Numbered from the stretch's first letter, positions 1-9,479 are shown. The stretch is DNA of 64,000 nt from Staphylococcus microti (GCF_000934465.1 NZ_JXWY01000009.1:1-64000), one strand, 5' to 3'. Notes: a model not told the origin generated them from the sequence alone. Numbers and translations: made by a program.

Positions 1-2
1 AC

Positions 3-302
3 TTAAACACAAAAGGTATGTTACGTAATCATAAATTGGCAAAAAGTATTTCTGATGTCTCTTGGTCTCGTTTTGTGACGCAATTACAATATAAGGCTGA
101 TTGGTACGGACGAAAAATCATTAAGGTAGACAAATGGTTTGCATCTAGTCAAATCTGTTCAAAATGTGGTCATAAAGACGGCAAGAAGTCTCTTGAAATC
201 CGAGAATGGACTTGTCCTATTTGTCATACACATCACGATCGAGATATCAATGCCAGTATAAATATCTTGAACGAAGGTCTAAGAATAATGGCATTGGCTT
301 AA
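3..302 (+). CDS. tnpB: TnpB (IS605-family OrfB), C-terminal part, cut by window edge
   Basis: The frame is open from the first bases of the window, so only the last 99 residues are visible. They carry the TnpB zinc finger (two CxxC pairs, CSKCGH and CPIC) and the last RuvC motif, [11 protein letters not shown], whose Asp is the third catalytic acid of the RNA-guided nuclease. The family is about 360–400 residues long, so roughly the N-terminal three quarters lie outside. TnpB is an omegaRNA-guided DNA nuclease of IS200/IS605 and IS607 elements. Downstream sequence looks like the matching structured right end. There is no frameshift in the visible part; whether the whole gene and a tnpA partner are intact cannot be judged. 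Confidence 0.9.
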   Translation, partial: LNTKGMLRNHKLAKSISDVSWSRFVTQLQYKADWYGRKIIKVDKWFASSQICSKCGHKDGKKSLEIREWTCPICHTHHDRDINASINILNEGLRIMALA

Positions 303-459
303 GTAGCATCAAGAACCGTAGGAACTACGGGGATAGCTTGGTAAATAAGAGACACCGCTGTTAGTAAAGAAATAAACTATCAAGTAGGCTCTATTCCCAA
401 GAAGCTCCCACTTCAAACGTTAAAAACTTTAGGTTTAGCTAAGTGAAGAGTAGTTCACT
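250..459 (+). ncRNA. Putative omegaRNA and right end of the IS605-type element
   Basis: The sequence after the tnpB stop has the familiar GC-richer scaffold of IS605-group right ends: a CCGTAGGAACTACGG hairpin near 314–330, GAAGCTCCCACTTCA near 400–415, and a terminal AGTAGTTCAC ending at about 459. In TnpB systems the omegaRNA overlaps the 3' end of tnpB and runs through the right end, with the flanking bases (here from about 460) serving as the guide. The exact 5' border and the element end are inferred, not proven. Confidence 0.55.
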
Positions 460-500
460 CAAGACATAGTAGCATTTAAGTTTCAAAATGTTAAAATGTA

Positions 501-543
501 AAACCCATTGAAAGCTTTCATTTCCGAAACTTTCAATGGGTTT
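501..543 (-). terminator. Terminator downstream of asnS
   Basis: Perfect 14-bp arms (501–514 and 530–543) close a 15-nt loop. Read leftward the stem is followed by a U-rich tract (TACATTTTAACATTTT). It lies 30 bp past the asnS stop and separates asnS from the IS right end. Confidence 0.8.
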
Positions 544-572
544 GTGTTAAACGTCTGCTTCAATACGTCATA

Positions 573-1865
573 TTAAGGGTAAAGTCTGTTTAATAAGCGT
601 GGGAATGGTGCTGTTTCACGTACGTGTTCTACACCTGAAATCCATGCGACTGTACGTTCTAAGCCTAAGCCGAAACCACTATGTGGCACACTACCATATT
701 TACGTAAATCTAAATAGTATTGGTAGCTTTCAGGATCTAATTGATGTTCATTGATACGTGCTTCAAGTAATTCAATATCATTAATACGCTCAGAACCACC
801 GATGATTTCACCATAACCTTCTGGTGCAATTAAGTCTGCACATAAAACGGTATCTTCGTTTTCAGGGTTTGGTTGCATATAGAATGGTTTAATTTTTGTC
901 GGATAGTTCACAATAAAGACTGGTAAGTCATAATGGTTTGCAATCGCTGTTTCGTGTGGTGCACCAAAGTCGTCGCCCCACTCGATGTCATCAAAACCAG
1001 CTTCATGTAAAAATGTAATCGCATCATCATATGAAATGCGTGGGAATGGCGCCACAACTTTTTCAAGTTTTGATGTATCACGGTCTAACATTTTTAATTC
1101 TAAACGACAATTTTTAAGTACAGATTGTACAACGAATGCGACATAGTTTTCTTGTACTTGTAAGCTTTCTTCATGATTTGTAAATGCCATTTCAGGTTCA
1201 ATCATCCAAAATTCGATAAGATGACGACGTGTTTTAGATTTTTCAGCACGGAATGTTGGTCCGAATGAGAATACTTTACCGTGCGCCATGGCAGCTGCTT
1301 CCATGTACAGCTGACCACTTTGTGATAAGAACGCATCTTCATCGAAATATTTTGTATGGAATAATTCACTCGTGCCTTCTGGAGCACTTGCTGTTAAAAT
1401 TGGTGGATCGATTTTTGTAAAACCATTATCATTAAAAAATTCATATGTTGCACGAATGATTTCGTTACGAATTTTCATTACAGCATGTTGCTTTTTAGAA
1501 CGTAACCATAAATGACGGTGATCCATTAAAAATTCTGTACCGTGATTTTTCGGTGTAATTGGATAGTCATGCGCTTCTTGAATGACTTCAATTTGTTTGA
1601 CTTGCATTTCATAACCTAAGTCTGAACGGTTATCTTCTGTAATCTCACCAGTGACATAAATAGAAGATTCTTGTGTAAGTGACTTCGCTGTTTTGAAGAT
1701 GTCTTCAGCAACTTCTGACTTTACAACAACGCCTTGCATAAAGCCTGTACCGTCACGTAATTGTAAAAATGCAATTTTACCACTAGAGCGCTTGTTGGCA
1801 AGCCATGCGCCGATTGTTACTTCTTCGCCGATATGATTTTTTGCTTCTTTGATTGTTGTTTTCAT
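573..1865 (-). CDS. asnS: Asparaginyl-tRNA synthetase
   Basis: Class IIb aminoacyl-tRNA synthetase that charges tRNA-Asn in the cytoplasm. The 430 residues match the usual length. An N-terminal OB-fold anticodon-binding domain (about 15–100) precedes the catalytic domain. Motif 2 (FRAEKS, 205–210) and motif 3 ([12 protein letters not shown], from 397) are present. The absence of the long insertion domain found in bacterial AspRS, together with overall similarity, supports AsnS. The ATG has an AGGAG site upstream (ATTAGGAGATAAGTT). It is the last gene of a leftward run after dinG, with an 84-bp gap, and ends at a strong hairpin terminator. B. subtilis has the same dinG…asnS neighbourhood. Confidence 0.97.
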   Translation of the reverse strand: MKTTIKEAKNHIGEEVTIGAWLANKRSSGKIAFLQLRDGTGFMQGVVVKSEVAEDIFKTAKSLTQESSIYVTGEITEDNRSDLGYEMQVKQIEVIQEAHDYPITPKNHGTEFLMDHRHLWLRSKKQHAVMKIRNEIIRATYEFFNDNGFTKIDPPILTASAPEGTSELFHTKYFDEDAFLSQSGQLYMEAAAMAHGKVFSFGPTFRAEKSKTRRHLIEFWMIEPEMAFTNHEESLQVQENYVAFVVQSVLKNCRLELKMLDRDTSKLEKVVAPFPRISYDDAITFLHEAGFDDIEWGDDFGAPHETAIANHYDLPVFIVNYPTKIKPFYMQPNPENEDTVLCADLIAPEGYGEIIGGSERINDIELLEARINEHQLDPESYQYYLDLRKYGSVPHSGFGLGLERTVAWISGVEHVRETAPFPRLLNRLYP

Positions 1866-1949
1866 AACTTATCTCCTAATTTATTTACTGCTATTATTTT
1901 AACAAAACTTAATTCTGACTTCTAGCGTATGCAAGAGAAATATATTGTA

Positions 1950-4664
1950 TTAACAAAGATTTTGTTGTTCGGAACCTATTTTATTCAATTGTTTCAAACG
2001 CTTTTCGAAAGCATCAATGTCCCCTTGTTCTTGATGGTATGCTTGAATCGTCTGTTTGAAAAATGGCTGAAAACGACTGCTAATTAAGCGGTTATCAAAG
2101 GATACGATAATACCGCGGTCTTTTTCATTGCGTAATAAGCGACCGAGCCCTTGTCTAAAACGTGTGACGGCATCCGGTAAAATATAATCTTTAAAAATAT
2201 TTGAGAATTCATCTTTTAACAATAATGGTTTCGTTGCATGCTGGTTCATAAATGGTAATTTCGCAATCATTACGCATTTCACACCCGATGCTTGATAGTC
2301 AAATCCTTCAAAAAATGTACTCGTACCTAACAATATCGCTTTTTCAAAATGATTAAATTGTTGGACGATTTTATGGTTTTGACTTTGTTGTTGTGCCAAA
2401 ATAACATAATCTTCAAAAGTAGACATGTCGTTAAGATATTCCATGACACTATAAAGCATTTGATAGTTCGTAAACAGAATCAGACATTTGCCATCCACTG
2501 TTGTGACATAGCGTGTAATATAGTCTACGATTGTTTGGACATAATCTTCATGGTTTTGATAGTTAAACGGTTCAATATCAGTTGGAATAAAAATATAACC
2601 ATTATCGTATTGAACAGGTTGTGATTGAATTTGATACATATTAAACGATGTATCTTCTTGGAACCAGTTTTTAAACGATGCAAACGATTGATTAAACGTC
2701 AATGTGCCAGAAATAAAAGTTAAAGATTTAAATTGTAAAAGTAACTTTTCCGTCATGACGGTTTTAACATCTGTTTCTTTAATGTGTAGCTTGATCGTCG
2801 ATTTTTGATCTAAATTTTTGAGTGACACATAAAATACTTTCCCATTTTTTAGCCCTTCTTCAAATGGTTTTAACTGTGCCACGATATACAATAATTGTTT
2901 GCGCAATGTTTTGACCGTTTTATGTTTAATATTTTCAAAGTGTGTCAACGTTTGATGGATTTTTTTAATTAAACGATGCAGGCCTGGTAATAAGACGTCA
3001 CTCGGCAAATCATATACATAATATATTTTAGATGTTTCATCGTTGTGTATATGCCCTGCTTGGATATGATTAAACAGTTGCTCAAATAATGCATCGTTCA
3101 TATCATGAATTTCAATAATATCTTGTTTAATCATAAAGACATTCATTGGCGGAATATCTAAGTTATCCTTTAGTCTCTGTTGTTCAAGCTGATCAATTTG
3201 TGCTAACAACTTCTCGTTTTCAGTTTTACCGATTAAACCGAGTTGATATTTAATATCTGCATAACCAATTTCGTGTACAGCACAATCTAGCGCATAATCA
3301 GGGAGACGATGTGCTTCATCAATAATACAATGATCGAACAGTTGATAAATCATATTTTCGGACGATGATCGTAATAAATGCGCATGATTTGTAATACCAA
3401 TTTGAATATTATGGGCGTTTTGGCGTATTTGATAATAATAGTCGACATCTTTGCGCAGTGGGACATAGGTTTCGATTTTTTGTTCCAAATACATTTTGAC
3501 GCCGCCACGCAAATTTAACTCATGTATATCGCCAGTATTTGTTTCTAACAACCATAACAATAGCTGCATTTTCAATAAGTTCACTTCATAGTTGTTTGTT
3601 TCGTCTTTTAAAATTTGATGAACGAGTCCTAATGAAATATAGTCACGTTTACTTTTAATCACACAAGCATTGATCTGGATATTTAAAGCGCGATTGATTA
3701 ATGGTATATCCTGTTCAATGAGTTGATACTGTAACAACTTTGTATTCGTTGAAATCATGACATGTTCGCCTGTTTCAATATAGTACATTAAGGCAGCGAT
3801 AAGATATGCGAGCGACTTGCCACTCCCGGTTTCAGCTTCAATAAGTGCTGTGTCATTTTGCATCAGTTGATTGAAAATGACTTCAGCGAGATAGCGTTGA
3901 TCTTCTCTATATTGGTAACCTGAATGATCAATGACTTGCTGATAAAGTGTGGCTAAGCTGTCATTAAACGTAATTGTCGGTTTTTCAAATAACGCAATCG
4001 GTTTGTAATAAATTTGATTAAATTGTGCCAACGTATGTTGTACTGTATGCGTCGAATCGTGTTGACGAACGAGCTCGAAAAAGTAATCATCTAATTGGAA
4101 TTTTAAATTTTTACTCAAATAAAACAGTTGTTTTTTCGTATCTATCGGCAATGATTCAAACTTTTTGAAGGCATGAATCATGATATTTGCTGTTGTTTTC
4201 GCATCTTCATCGGCGCGATGAGCTTTCGCAAGTGGAATATCCAGTGCTTGCGCGAGTTCGCTAAGTTGATAACTTTTTTCAGATGGGAATGCGATTTTAA
4301 ATAGTTCTAGTGTATCAATCACTTGTTTTGGTTGATAGTGAATGTGACATTGTTCAAACGCAGCTTTTAAAAAGTTGAGGTCAAAGTTTACGTTATGTGC
4401 AACAAACACACATCCTTGCAATTGTTCATATATTTCATCAGCAATTTCTTGAAAATAAGGTGCCTGTTCAAGCATGTCATTTTCAATAGATGTGAGTGCT
4501 TGAATGAACGTCGGAATTTCTTTATCTGTCTTGATCATTGAATGATATGTCTTCACAATCTGATGCTGTTCGATAAACACAATACCAATTTGAATAATGT
4601 CATCGAGTTGTGCCTGATTGCCTGTTGTCTCTAAATCTAGAACTGCATATCTTGTATGTTTCAA
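1950..4664 (-). CDS. dinG: DinG-type helicase-like protein with N-terminal 3'-5' exonuclease domain
   Basis: About 904 residues. Residues 5–165 form a DEDDh exonuclease domain (DLETTG as Exo I; HRADEDAKTT with the catalytic His and Asp). Then follows an XPD/DinG-like superfamily 2 helicase part with Walker A (AETGSGKS) and a DEAH box (IIDEAHR). The cysteine quartet of the iron–sulfur domain of E. coli DinG is not visible, as in other staphylococcal/Bacillus DinG proteins, where exonuclease activity is the established function. I chose TTG at 4664 because AGGAGG lies 9 nt upstream; an in-frame ATG at 4691 lies before that site and overlaps the birA stop. The gene follows birA closely and is probably co-transcribed with it. 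Confidence 0.92.
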   Translation of the reverse strand: MKHTRYAVLDLETTGNQAQLDDIIQIGIVFIEQHQIVKTYHSMIKTDKEIPTFIQALTSIENDMLEQAPYFQEIADEIYEQLQGCVFVAHNVNFDLNFLKAAFEQCHIHYQPKQVIDTLELFKIAFPSEKSYQLSELAQALDIPLAKAHRADEDAKTTANIMIHAFKKFESLPIDTKKQLFYLSKNLKFQLDDYFFELVRQHDSTHTVQHTLAQFNQIYYKPIALFEKPTITFNDSLATLYQQVIDHSGYQYREDQRYLAEVIFNQLMQNDTALIEAETGSGKSLAYLIAALMYYIETGEHVMISTNTKLLQYQLIEQDIPLINRALNIQINACVIKSKRDYISLGLVHQILKDETNNYEVNLLKMQLLLWLLETNTGDIHELNLRGGVKMYLEQKIETYVPLRKDVDYYYQIRQNAHNIQIGITNHAHLLRSSSENMIYQLFDHCIIDEAHRLPDYALDCAVHEIGYADIKYQLGLIGKTENEKLLAQIDQLEQQRLKDNLDIPPMNVFMIKQDIIEIHDMNDALFEQLFNHIQAGHIHNDETSKIYYVYDLPSDVLLPGLHRLIKKIHQTLTHFENIKHKTVKTLRKQLLYIVAQLKPFEEGLKNGKVFYVSLKNLDQKSTIKLHIKETDVKTVMTEKLLLQFKSLTFISGTLTFNQSFASFKNWFQEDTSFNMYQIQSQPVQYDNGYIFIPTDIEPFNYQNHEDYVQTIVDYITRYVTTVDGKCLILFTNYQMLYSVMEYLNDMSTFEDYVILAQQQSQNHKIVQQFNHFEKAILLGTSTFFEGFDYQASGVKCVMIAKLPFMNQHATKPLLLKDEFSNIFKDYILPDAVTRFRQGLGRLLRNEKDRGIIVSFDNRLISSRFQPFFKQTIQAYHQEQGDIDAFEKRLKQLNKIGSEQQNLC

Positions 4665-4690
4665 TGCGTTTGACCTCCTTTCATGACGCA

Positions 4691-5665
4691 TTATGGTAGT
4701 TCAATATCAGCGCTCATTAATCGGTGAAGATTACCCTCTTCGTCGACGACATGTAAAAAGCCGTCGTCATCAATTTGAATCACTTTACCATAAAATTGTA
4801 TTTGCCCTTCCGTAAAGCGTAAACGGCGTTGCCAAATATTAGATACCGTAATATATTCATCTTTAATCGTACTAAAAGGTTCAACTAAAAACTGTTGGTA
4901 GCGCTGTTCAATTTGTAAAATTAAGTCGTGTAAAAATGTATATCGTTCAACAATCGTATCTCGATGAAGTCGAATGCTCGTCGGCTGAATCGGTACGGAT
5001 GTGTCAAAGTCTTCTAATTGTTGATTCACATTGATACCAATGCCACAAATAACAGCTTCAATACCATCTGCATTCGCGACCATTTCAGTTAAAAAGCCAC
5101 ATACTTTACGTTCGCCAATATAAATATCGTTAGGCCACTTAATCGCTACTTTTTCATCGACGTATTGTTGAATCGTATTACAAATAGCGAGAGAAATAAA
5201 TAAATTAAACGTCGTCAGCATCGAAAATGGAATGTTAGGACGTAGGACGAGCGACATCCAAATACCTTGCCCTTTTGCGGATTGCCATTGACGCTTGAAA
5301 CGCCCTTTACCAGCTGTTTGTTCATCGCTTAAAATAAGCATCGTTTCTGAATGATCGATAAGTGCATGTTTGGCAATATCTTGTGTTGAAGTGACAGACT
5401 CAAACGTTTGAATCGTCTCAACGAGTTGTTGATCCTTCAAAAGCCCTTGTAAGATGCCTAAATGCCATGTTTTAGGATACGCATTTAAGCGATGTCCTTT
5501 ATTATGAACAGAATCAATTGACACGTTATCTAACTTTAATTGATCAATCGCTTTTTTAACACTCATACGTGAAATATTAAGTTGTTCGGCAATTGCTTGC
5601 CCAGAAAGATAATTTGGTTGTGCTTCGGTAAGCAAAGTAAGTATAGTATCACGGTATTTTGACAT
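4691..5665 (-). CDS. birA: Bifunctional biotin–[acetyl-CoA-carboxylase] ligase / biotin repressor
   Basis: It activates biotin to biotinyl-AMP and transfers it to acceptor lysines of carboxylases; proteins with this N-terminal HTH also repress biotin genes. The 324 residues include a winged helix (about 5–60, with SGQAIAEQLNISRMSVKKAI), the ligase signature GKGRFKRQW (119–127) and the KWPNDI…RKVCGFLTE substrate-binding segment, followed by the C-terminal SH3-like domain. The start overlaps the cca stop by 17 bp, so translation is probably coupled. Order bshA–cca–birA matches B. subtilis. No biotin genes occur nearby, so any operator it binds is elsewhere. Confidence 0.96.
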   Translation of the reverse strand: MSKYRDTILTLLTEAQPNYLSGQAIAEQLNISRMSVKKAIDQLKLDNVSIDSVHNKGHRLNAYPKTWHLGILQGLLKDQQLVETIQTFESVTSTQDIAKHALIDHSETMLILSDEQTAGKGRFKRQWQSAKGQGIWMSLVLRPNIPFSMLTTFNLFISLAICNTIQQYVDEKVAIKWPNDIYIGERKVCGFLTEMVANADGIEAVICGIGINVNQQLEDFDTSVPIQPTSIRLHRDTIVERYTFLHDLILQIEQRYQQFLVEPFSTIKDEYITVSNIWQRRLRFTEGQIQFYGKVIQIDDDGFLHVVDEEGNLHRLMSADIELP

Positions 5666-6860
5666 TTGCTTTCACCCATTCAATAATTTCTTGTTCGTCA
5701 TTTGGTATGTTTTGTTGAACGACTGCACATTCAGCACGGCGTAATGCGTCTTTCAACCACGGTCCTGCTTTTTTATTAAAGGCTTGCATTAATATTTTTC
5801 CATCAATTGCAAGTTGCTTACGACTCGTAATCTCAAGTGACTGCCACGTATCTTCTACTGTTTGCATATTAAAAACGAGTGGCGACACTTGAGTGATGTC
5901 GTTTGCTTGAAGAAGCGATTGCATGTCCAACAGTTCTAAACAGAGTAATTTGCCAAAATCATAGACAAATTGACGGTATGCTGATTTCGTCGATACATTT
6001 GGAAGTTGCTTAATCGCTTGGCATAACTTTTCAGCGTGTCTTATTTCATCATTGCTGCGTTTAAGTTGCTTCATAGATACACCTTGTATGTCATAGGTCA
6101 TGACTATCGCTAAAAATTGTGGCAGTGTTAAAGGTGCTGTTACATGAATACGATCCATCGGTAATGCTTTAAAATAAGGTAAATAGTCCCAAATATGTAA
6201 ATCGCTTAATGATGAAAATGTTTCAGCGACATACTGACCTTTTAAGAGCTTTTCCAATTCAACCATAATACGTTCAATCGCGAGATGTGAGATGTCACTC
6301 GCTAAATCTGTCATTGCTATATACGTCTCTGAATCGATTGAGAAACCAAGTTGTGATTGAAAACGTAAACCGCGTAAAATGCGCAACGCATCTTCTTCAA
6401 AACGTGCGTGTGGATTGCTGACAGTTCGAATCACTTTTGCTTGAATATCTTGTTGGCCGTTAAAATAATCGAGTATTTGAAACTGATGATCCATGGCAAT
6501 CGCATTAATCGTAAAATCACGGCGTTCGACATCGAGATAAAGGTCACGTACGAAAGAAACTTCGCTTGGACGACGATGGTCTATGTATGCCCCTTCTGTA
6601 CGAAAGGTTGTAATCTCATAGTTATCTCCTTGCCAAACAACATTAATCGTCCCATGTTCTTTCCCAATCGGAATCGTGTGATCAAACAGCGCCTCAACTT
6701 CATCGGGTGTCGCACTTGTCGTCATATCAATATCGTTGATTGGGCGTTGCATTAAGTAATCGCGCACAGCACCACCAACGAAATAAGCTTGATACCCGTG
6801 ATCAGAGAGCTGTTGCATAACTGGTAGTGCGGCTAAAAAAGGGGCTTTGTTACTCATCAT
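5649..6860 (-). CDS. cca: CCA-adding tRNA nucleotidyltransferase
   Basis: It builds or repairs the 3'-CCA end of tRNAs without a nucleic-acid template. The class II head domain is clear: GGAVRD (29–34), the metal-binding DID (43–45), then the conserved RRDFTINAIA and EEDALRILRGLRF segments. Total length of 403 is normal. The gene overlaps bshA by 11 bp upstream and birA by 17 bp downstream, which indicates one transcript with coupled translation. A TAGGGGC ribosome site precedes two adjacent ATG codons (6860 and 6857), and either could be the start. Confidence 0.96.
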   Translation of the reverse strand: MMSNKAPFLAALPVMQQLSDHGYQAYFVGGAVRDYLMQRPINDIDMTTSATPDEVEALFDHTIPIGKEHGTINVVWQGDNYEITTFRTEGAYIDHRRPSEVSFVRDLYLDVERRDFTINAIAMDHQFQILDYFNGQQDIQAKVIRTVSNPHARFEEDALRILRGLRFQSQLGFSIDSETYIAMTDLASDISHLAIERIMVELEKLLKGQYVAETFSSLSDLHIWDYLPYFKALPMDRIHVTAPLTLPQFLAIVMTYDIQGVSMKQLKRSNDEIRHAEKLCQAIKQLPNVSTKSAYRQFVYDFGKLLCLELLDMQSLLQANDITQVSPLVFNMQTVEDTWQSLEITSRKQLAIDGKILMQAFNKKAGPWLKDALRRAECAVVQQNIPNDEQEIIEWVKANVKIP

Positions 6861-7983
6861 TGGTAGCCCCTATCATGTAACGATATAATGCTTCGTATTG
6901 ATCAGCAATAATTGATGAATGGAAACGTTGTTGTACATCTTGCAGCATATTTTGTTGGAGCGTTTTGTATAATTCTGAATCTGACAATAAATTGAGCGCG
7001 TATGATGCAGCACTTTCACTATCACCAACTTCAACTAAATAGCCTGTTTCACCATGATGGATGACTTCTTGAATACCACCTGCACGTGTACCGATAGGCA
7101 CCACACCCGTTGTCATCGCTTCAAGCAATGTTAAGCCGAAACTCTCTTTTTCACTCATTAAAAGGACTAAGTCGGATATTTGATAAAAGTTACTTACACA
7201 ATCTTGTTTCCCTAAAAATAAGACATCGTCTAATAAGTTTAAATCGCGTACTTTTTCACGCATATCTAATAATTCAGGGCCATCGCCAATCAATAATAAC
7301 TTCGCTTTCGTTTGCTGACGAATGCGTTGGAACGTATCAATAATGGTATCAATGCGTTTCACTTTTCTAAAGTTAGAGACGTGAATAATTACTTTTTCAT
7401 CTTCAGCAATGCCGTAACTCGCTTTTAGATCAGGATTGTAACCTGTTGGAAACTCAGATTCACGTACAAAGTTATAAATCGGAACTATCACTTTATTCGG
7501 TTTGATAATCTCATGAGTTTCTTGCATGAGTGATTCACTGACACTTGTCACAACATCACTTTGTTCGATACCGAACTTAATCGCATTGCGTAACGCATGG
7601 TCGTATCCTAAAACGGTAATGTCCGTACCGTGCAACGTTGTCATAATTTTAATGTTTTTCCCTGACATTTGGCGTGCGAGTATACCACAAATCGCATGTG
7701 GAATCGCATAGTGCATATGTAACACGTCTAAGTCGTATTCATTAATGACGTTCGCAATTTTCGTACTTAATGAAATATCGTAAGGAGGATATTGAAAAAC
7801 AGCATATTGATTTACATCTACTTGATGGAACGTTATGTTCGGAATCGGTTTATTGAGACGAAACGGCATGTTAGATGTAATAAAATGAACTTCATGCCCA
7901 CGCTCAGCCATCAATATACCTAGTTCTGTCGCAATGACACCAGAGCCGCCAATTGATGGATAGCACGTAATACCTATTTTCAT
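6850..7983 (-). CDS. bshA: N-acetyl-alpha-D-glucosaminyl L-malate synthase (bacillithiol step 1)
   Basis: GT4-family glycosyltransferase that joins GlcNAc from UDP-GlcNAc to L-malate, the first step of bacillithiol synthesis. The N-terminus IGITCYPSIGGSGVIATELG is the nucleotide-sugar/acceptor loop typical of BshA; the C-terminal Rossmann half carries SEKESFGLTLLEAM with the EX7E pair of GT4 enzymes. The 377 residues are normal. A strong AAAGGAGG site precedes the ATG. Placement between a MazG-like gene and cca matches Bacillus and S. aureus. YpdA and BrxB, the bacillithiol recycling partners, are encoded elsewhere in this window. Confidence 0.96.
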   Translation of the reverse strand: MKIGITCYPSIGGSGVIATELGILMAERGHEVHFITSNMPFRLNKPIPNITFHQVDVNQYAVFQYPPYDISLSTKIANVINEYDLDVLHMHYAIPHAICGILARQMSGKNIKIMTTLHGTDITVLGYDHALRNAIKFGIEQSDVVTSVSESLMQETHEIIKPNKVIVPIYNFVRESEFPTGYNPDLKASYGIAEDEKVIIHVSNFRKVKRIDTIIDTFQRIRQQTKAKLLLIGDGPELLDMREKVRDLNLLDDVLFLGKQDCVSNFYQISDLVLLMSEKESFGLTLLEAMTTGVVPIGTRAGGIQEVIHHGETGYLVEVGDSESAASYALNLLSDSELYKTLQQNMLQDVQQRFHSSIIADQYEALYRYMIGATNDE

Positions 7984-7997
7984 GAAAAAGACCTCCT

Positions 7998-8318
7998 TTA
8001 TTTTCTTTCAAAACGATCTTTATCACGCGTGTTAAACTTGTGCATCGTTTGATTAAAACTTTCTGTCATATCAATATTTAACGAGTTGGCAATGCATAGC
8101 AATACGAATAAGTTATCGCCTAACTCAGCTTCAATGGTATTCGTTTCTTCTGTTTCTTTCTTCTGTTTCTCACCATAATAATGATTGATTTCTCGTGCAA
8201 GCTCCCCTACTTCTTCCGTCATACGTGCTAAGTTTGCAAGGGGTGAAAAGTAGCCAGCTTTAAACTGTGAAATATAAGCATCTACTTCTTGTTGCATGTC
8301 GTGCATAGATTTTGACAT
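7998..8318 (-). CDS. MazG-like nucleotide pyrophosphohydrolase (YpjD type)
   Basis: A small all-helical MazG/dUTPase-superfamily protein of 106 residues, expected to hydrolyse (d)NTPs to monophosphates. The EEVGELAREINHYYGE segment supplies the first metal-binding acids and the later EAELGDNLFVLLCIAN the second pair (E..D). I use ATG at 8318 because GGAAAGAGGTC sits 6–10 nt upstream; an in-frame ATG 14 codons earlier has no such site. It lies 14 bp upstream of bshA, most likely as first gene of that transcript. B. subtilis ypjD occupies a related position. The physiological substrate is not evident. Confidence 0.88.
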   Translation of the reverse strand: MSKSMHDMQQEVDAYISQFKAGYFSPLANLARMTEEVGELAREINHYYGEKQKKETEETNTIEAELGDNLFVLLCIANSLNIDMTESFNQTMHKFNTRDKDRFERK

Positions 8319-8402
8319 GATATGACCTCTTTCCTTTAAGCATTCCCTTTTATGATACATGTATCTGGCGTGATGAGCAATTCATGTCGCTTATTGTGCA
8401 AA

Positions 8403-8431
8403 TAAAAAATCCACCCGTTTTCATGGTGGAT
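8403..8431 (-). terminator. Intrinsic terminator upstream of the mazG-like gene
   Basis: ATCCACC/GGTGGAT arms (8409–8415, 8425–8431) followed leftward by TTTTTTATTTG. It lies 85 bp before the mazG-like start codon and no annotated gene ends just before it, so it terminates either an unannotated leftward transcript from 8434–8690 or acts in the leader of the bshA operon. Confidence 0.65.
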
Positions 8432-8472
8432 AAATGATTGAGCATATAGCGTATCGATTTATAAATCATTCA

Positions 8473-8613
8473 ATGCAGTATTAATTTTTATATCTGCGCC
8501 ACAACGCCGATTATTAGACATGTAGTATTCATTTTTGTATCTGCGCCACAACGCCGATTATTAGAAATGCAGTATTAATTTTTATATCTGTGCTACAACA
8601 CCGATTACTTATG
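8473..8613. repeat. Three tandem copies of a 47-bp minisatellite
   Basis: Units 8473–8519, 8520–8566 and 8567–8613 begin ATG(C/T)AGTATT and share CTGCGCCACAACGCCGATTA. Units 1 and 2 differ at only a few positions; unit 3 is more diverged (CTGTGCTACAACACCG). There are no spacers and no ORF. The rest of the 414-bp gap 8319–8732 holds only the two terminators at its ends. Confidence 0.92.
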
Positions 8614-8695
8614 TTTTATATTATAATCATTGGTTGCTGATGATGCAACGAATTTTACCGCATACGCCATCTCACCACAAAAGGTGAAGAACCAA

Positions 8696-8730
8696 TAAAA
8701 AAAGCTGAAACATCTCGTTTCAGCTTTTTT
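8696..8730 (-). terminator. Terminator of the yugP-like gene
   Basis: AAAGCTGAAAC/GTTTCAGCTTT arms (8701–8711, 8717–8727) flanked by A-runs and T-runs. Read leftward it gives a strong U-tract just after the metallopeptidase stop; the symmetry means it could act in both directions. Confidence 0.85.
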
Positions 8731-8732
8731 GA

Positions 8733-9428
8733 CTATTCGGCAGAACGTGCGATTAAGATAAAGCGTAAAAGCTCTGCAACTGCAACGGCTGTTGCTGCGA
8801 CGTAAGTCATCGCTGCTGCACGTAATACACGACCTGCATGTTTGTGTTCATTTTCATTTACAATGTTTAAGCGTTTGATTTGATTCATTGCACGTTTACT
8901 TGCATCAAACTCAACAGGTAGTGTCACAATTGAGAATAATACCGCAAATGCCATTAAGAAAATACCAATCCATAACGCTGTTGTCCCAATCGCCATTTGC
9001 ATCATTGTTAAGACAAACCCAATCATAATAAAGATATATGATAATGAGCTACCTAAGTTCGCAATTGGCACGAGTGCTGTACGGAAACGTAAGAAGAAGT
9101 AACCTTCAAAGTGCTGAATGGCATGGCCTACTTCGTGAGCTGCAATAGCTGTTCCCGCAACGCTTGGGCGGTTATAGTTCGCTGGTGATAACACAACGAC
9201 TTTATTTTTTGGATCATAATGGTCTGTTAAAAAGCCATTTCCTTCTTTGACATCTACATCATAGATGCCGTTTGCATGTAATATTTCTAATGCGACTTCT
9301 CTACCAGTTTTGCCGCTTGTTGATCTTACTTTTGAATATTTTTCGTAGTTTGATTTTACACTGTACTGTGCATACATAGGAAGAAGCATCAGTACTGCAA
9401 AATATAGAATCATTGACATAAATGACAT
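8733..9428 (-). CDS. YugP-family neutral zinc metallopeptidase (membrane)
   Basis: 231 residues with the zincin motif HEVGH (98–102; context AIAAHEVGHAIQH). An N-terminal hydrophobic segment (about 3–22) and further membrane stretches (about 120–170 and near the C-terminus) place it in the membrane, with the active-site region between helix 1 and 2. YugP family members are of unknown substrate. The start at 9428 is preceded by AAAGGAG at 8 nt; a GTG three codons upstream overlaps that site. It is the last gene of the leftward aro/ypi/ypj group and is followed by a terminator. Confidence 0.88.
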   Translation of the reverse strand: MSFMSMILYFAVLMLLPMYAQYSVKSNYEKYSKVRSTSGKTGREVALEILHANGIYDVDVKEGNGFLTDHYDPKNKVVVLSPANYNRPSVAGTAIAAHEVGHAIQHFEGYFFLRFRTALVPIANLGSSLSYIFIMIGFVLTMMQMAIGTTALWIGIFLMAFAVLFSIVTLPVEFDASKRAMNQIKRLNIVNENEHKHAGRVLRAAAMTYVAATAVAVAELLRFILIARSAE

Positions 9429-9479
9429 GCTGTTCACTCCTTTTATTATATTTTACGTGGTTCATGTATAGGGGTCAAA

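Noticed and set aside
8473-8613. CRISPR array
   Set aside because: The repeats are directly adjacent with no unique spacers, and no cas gene is present.
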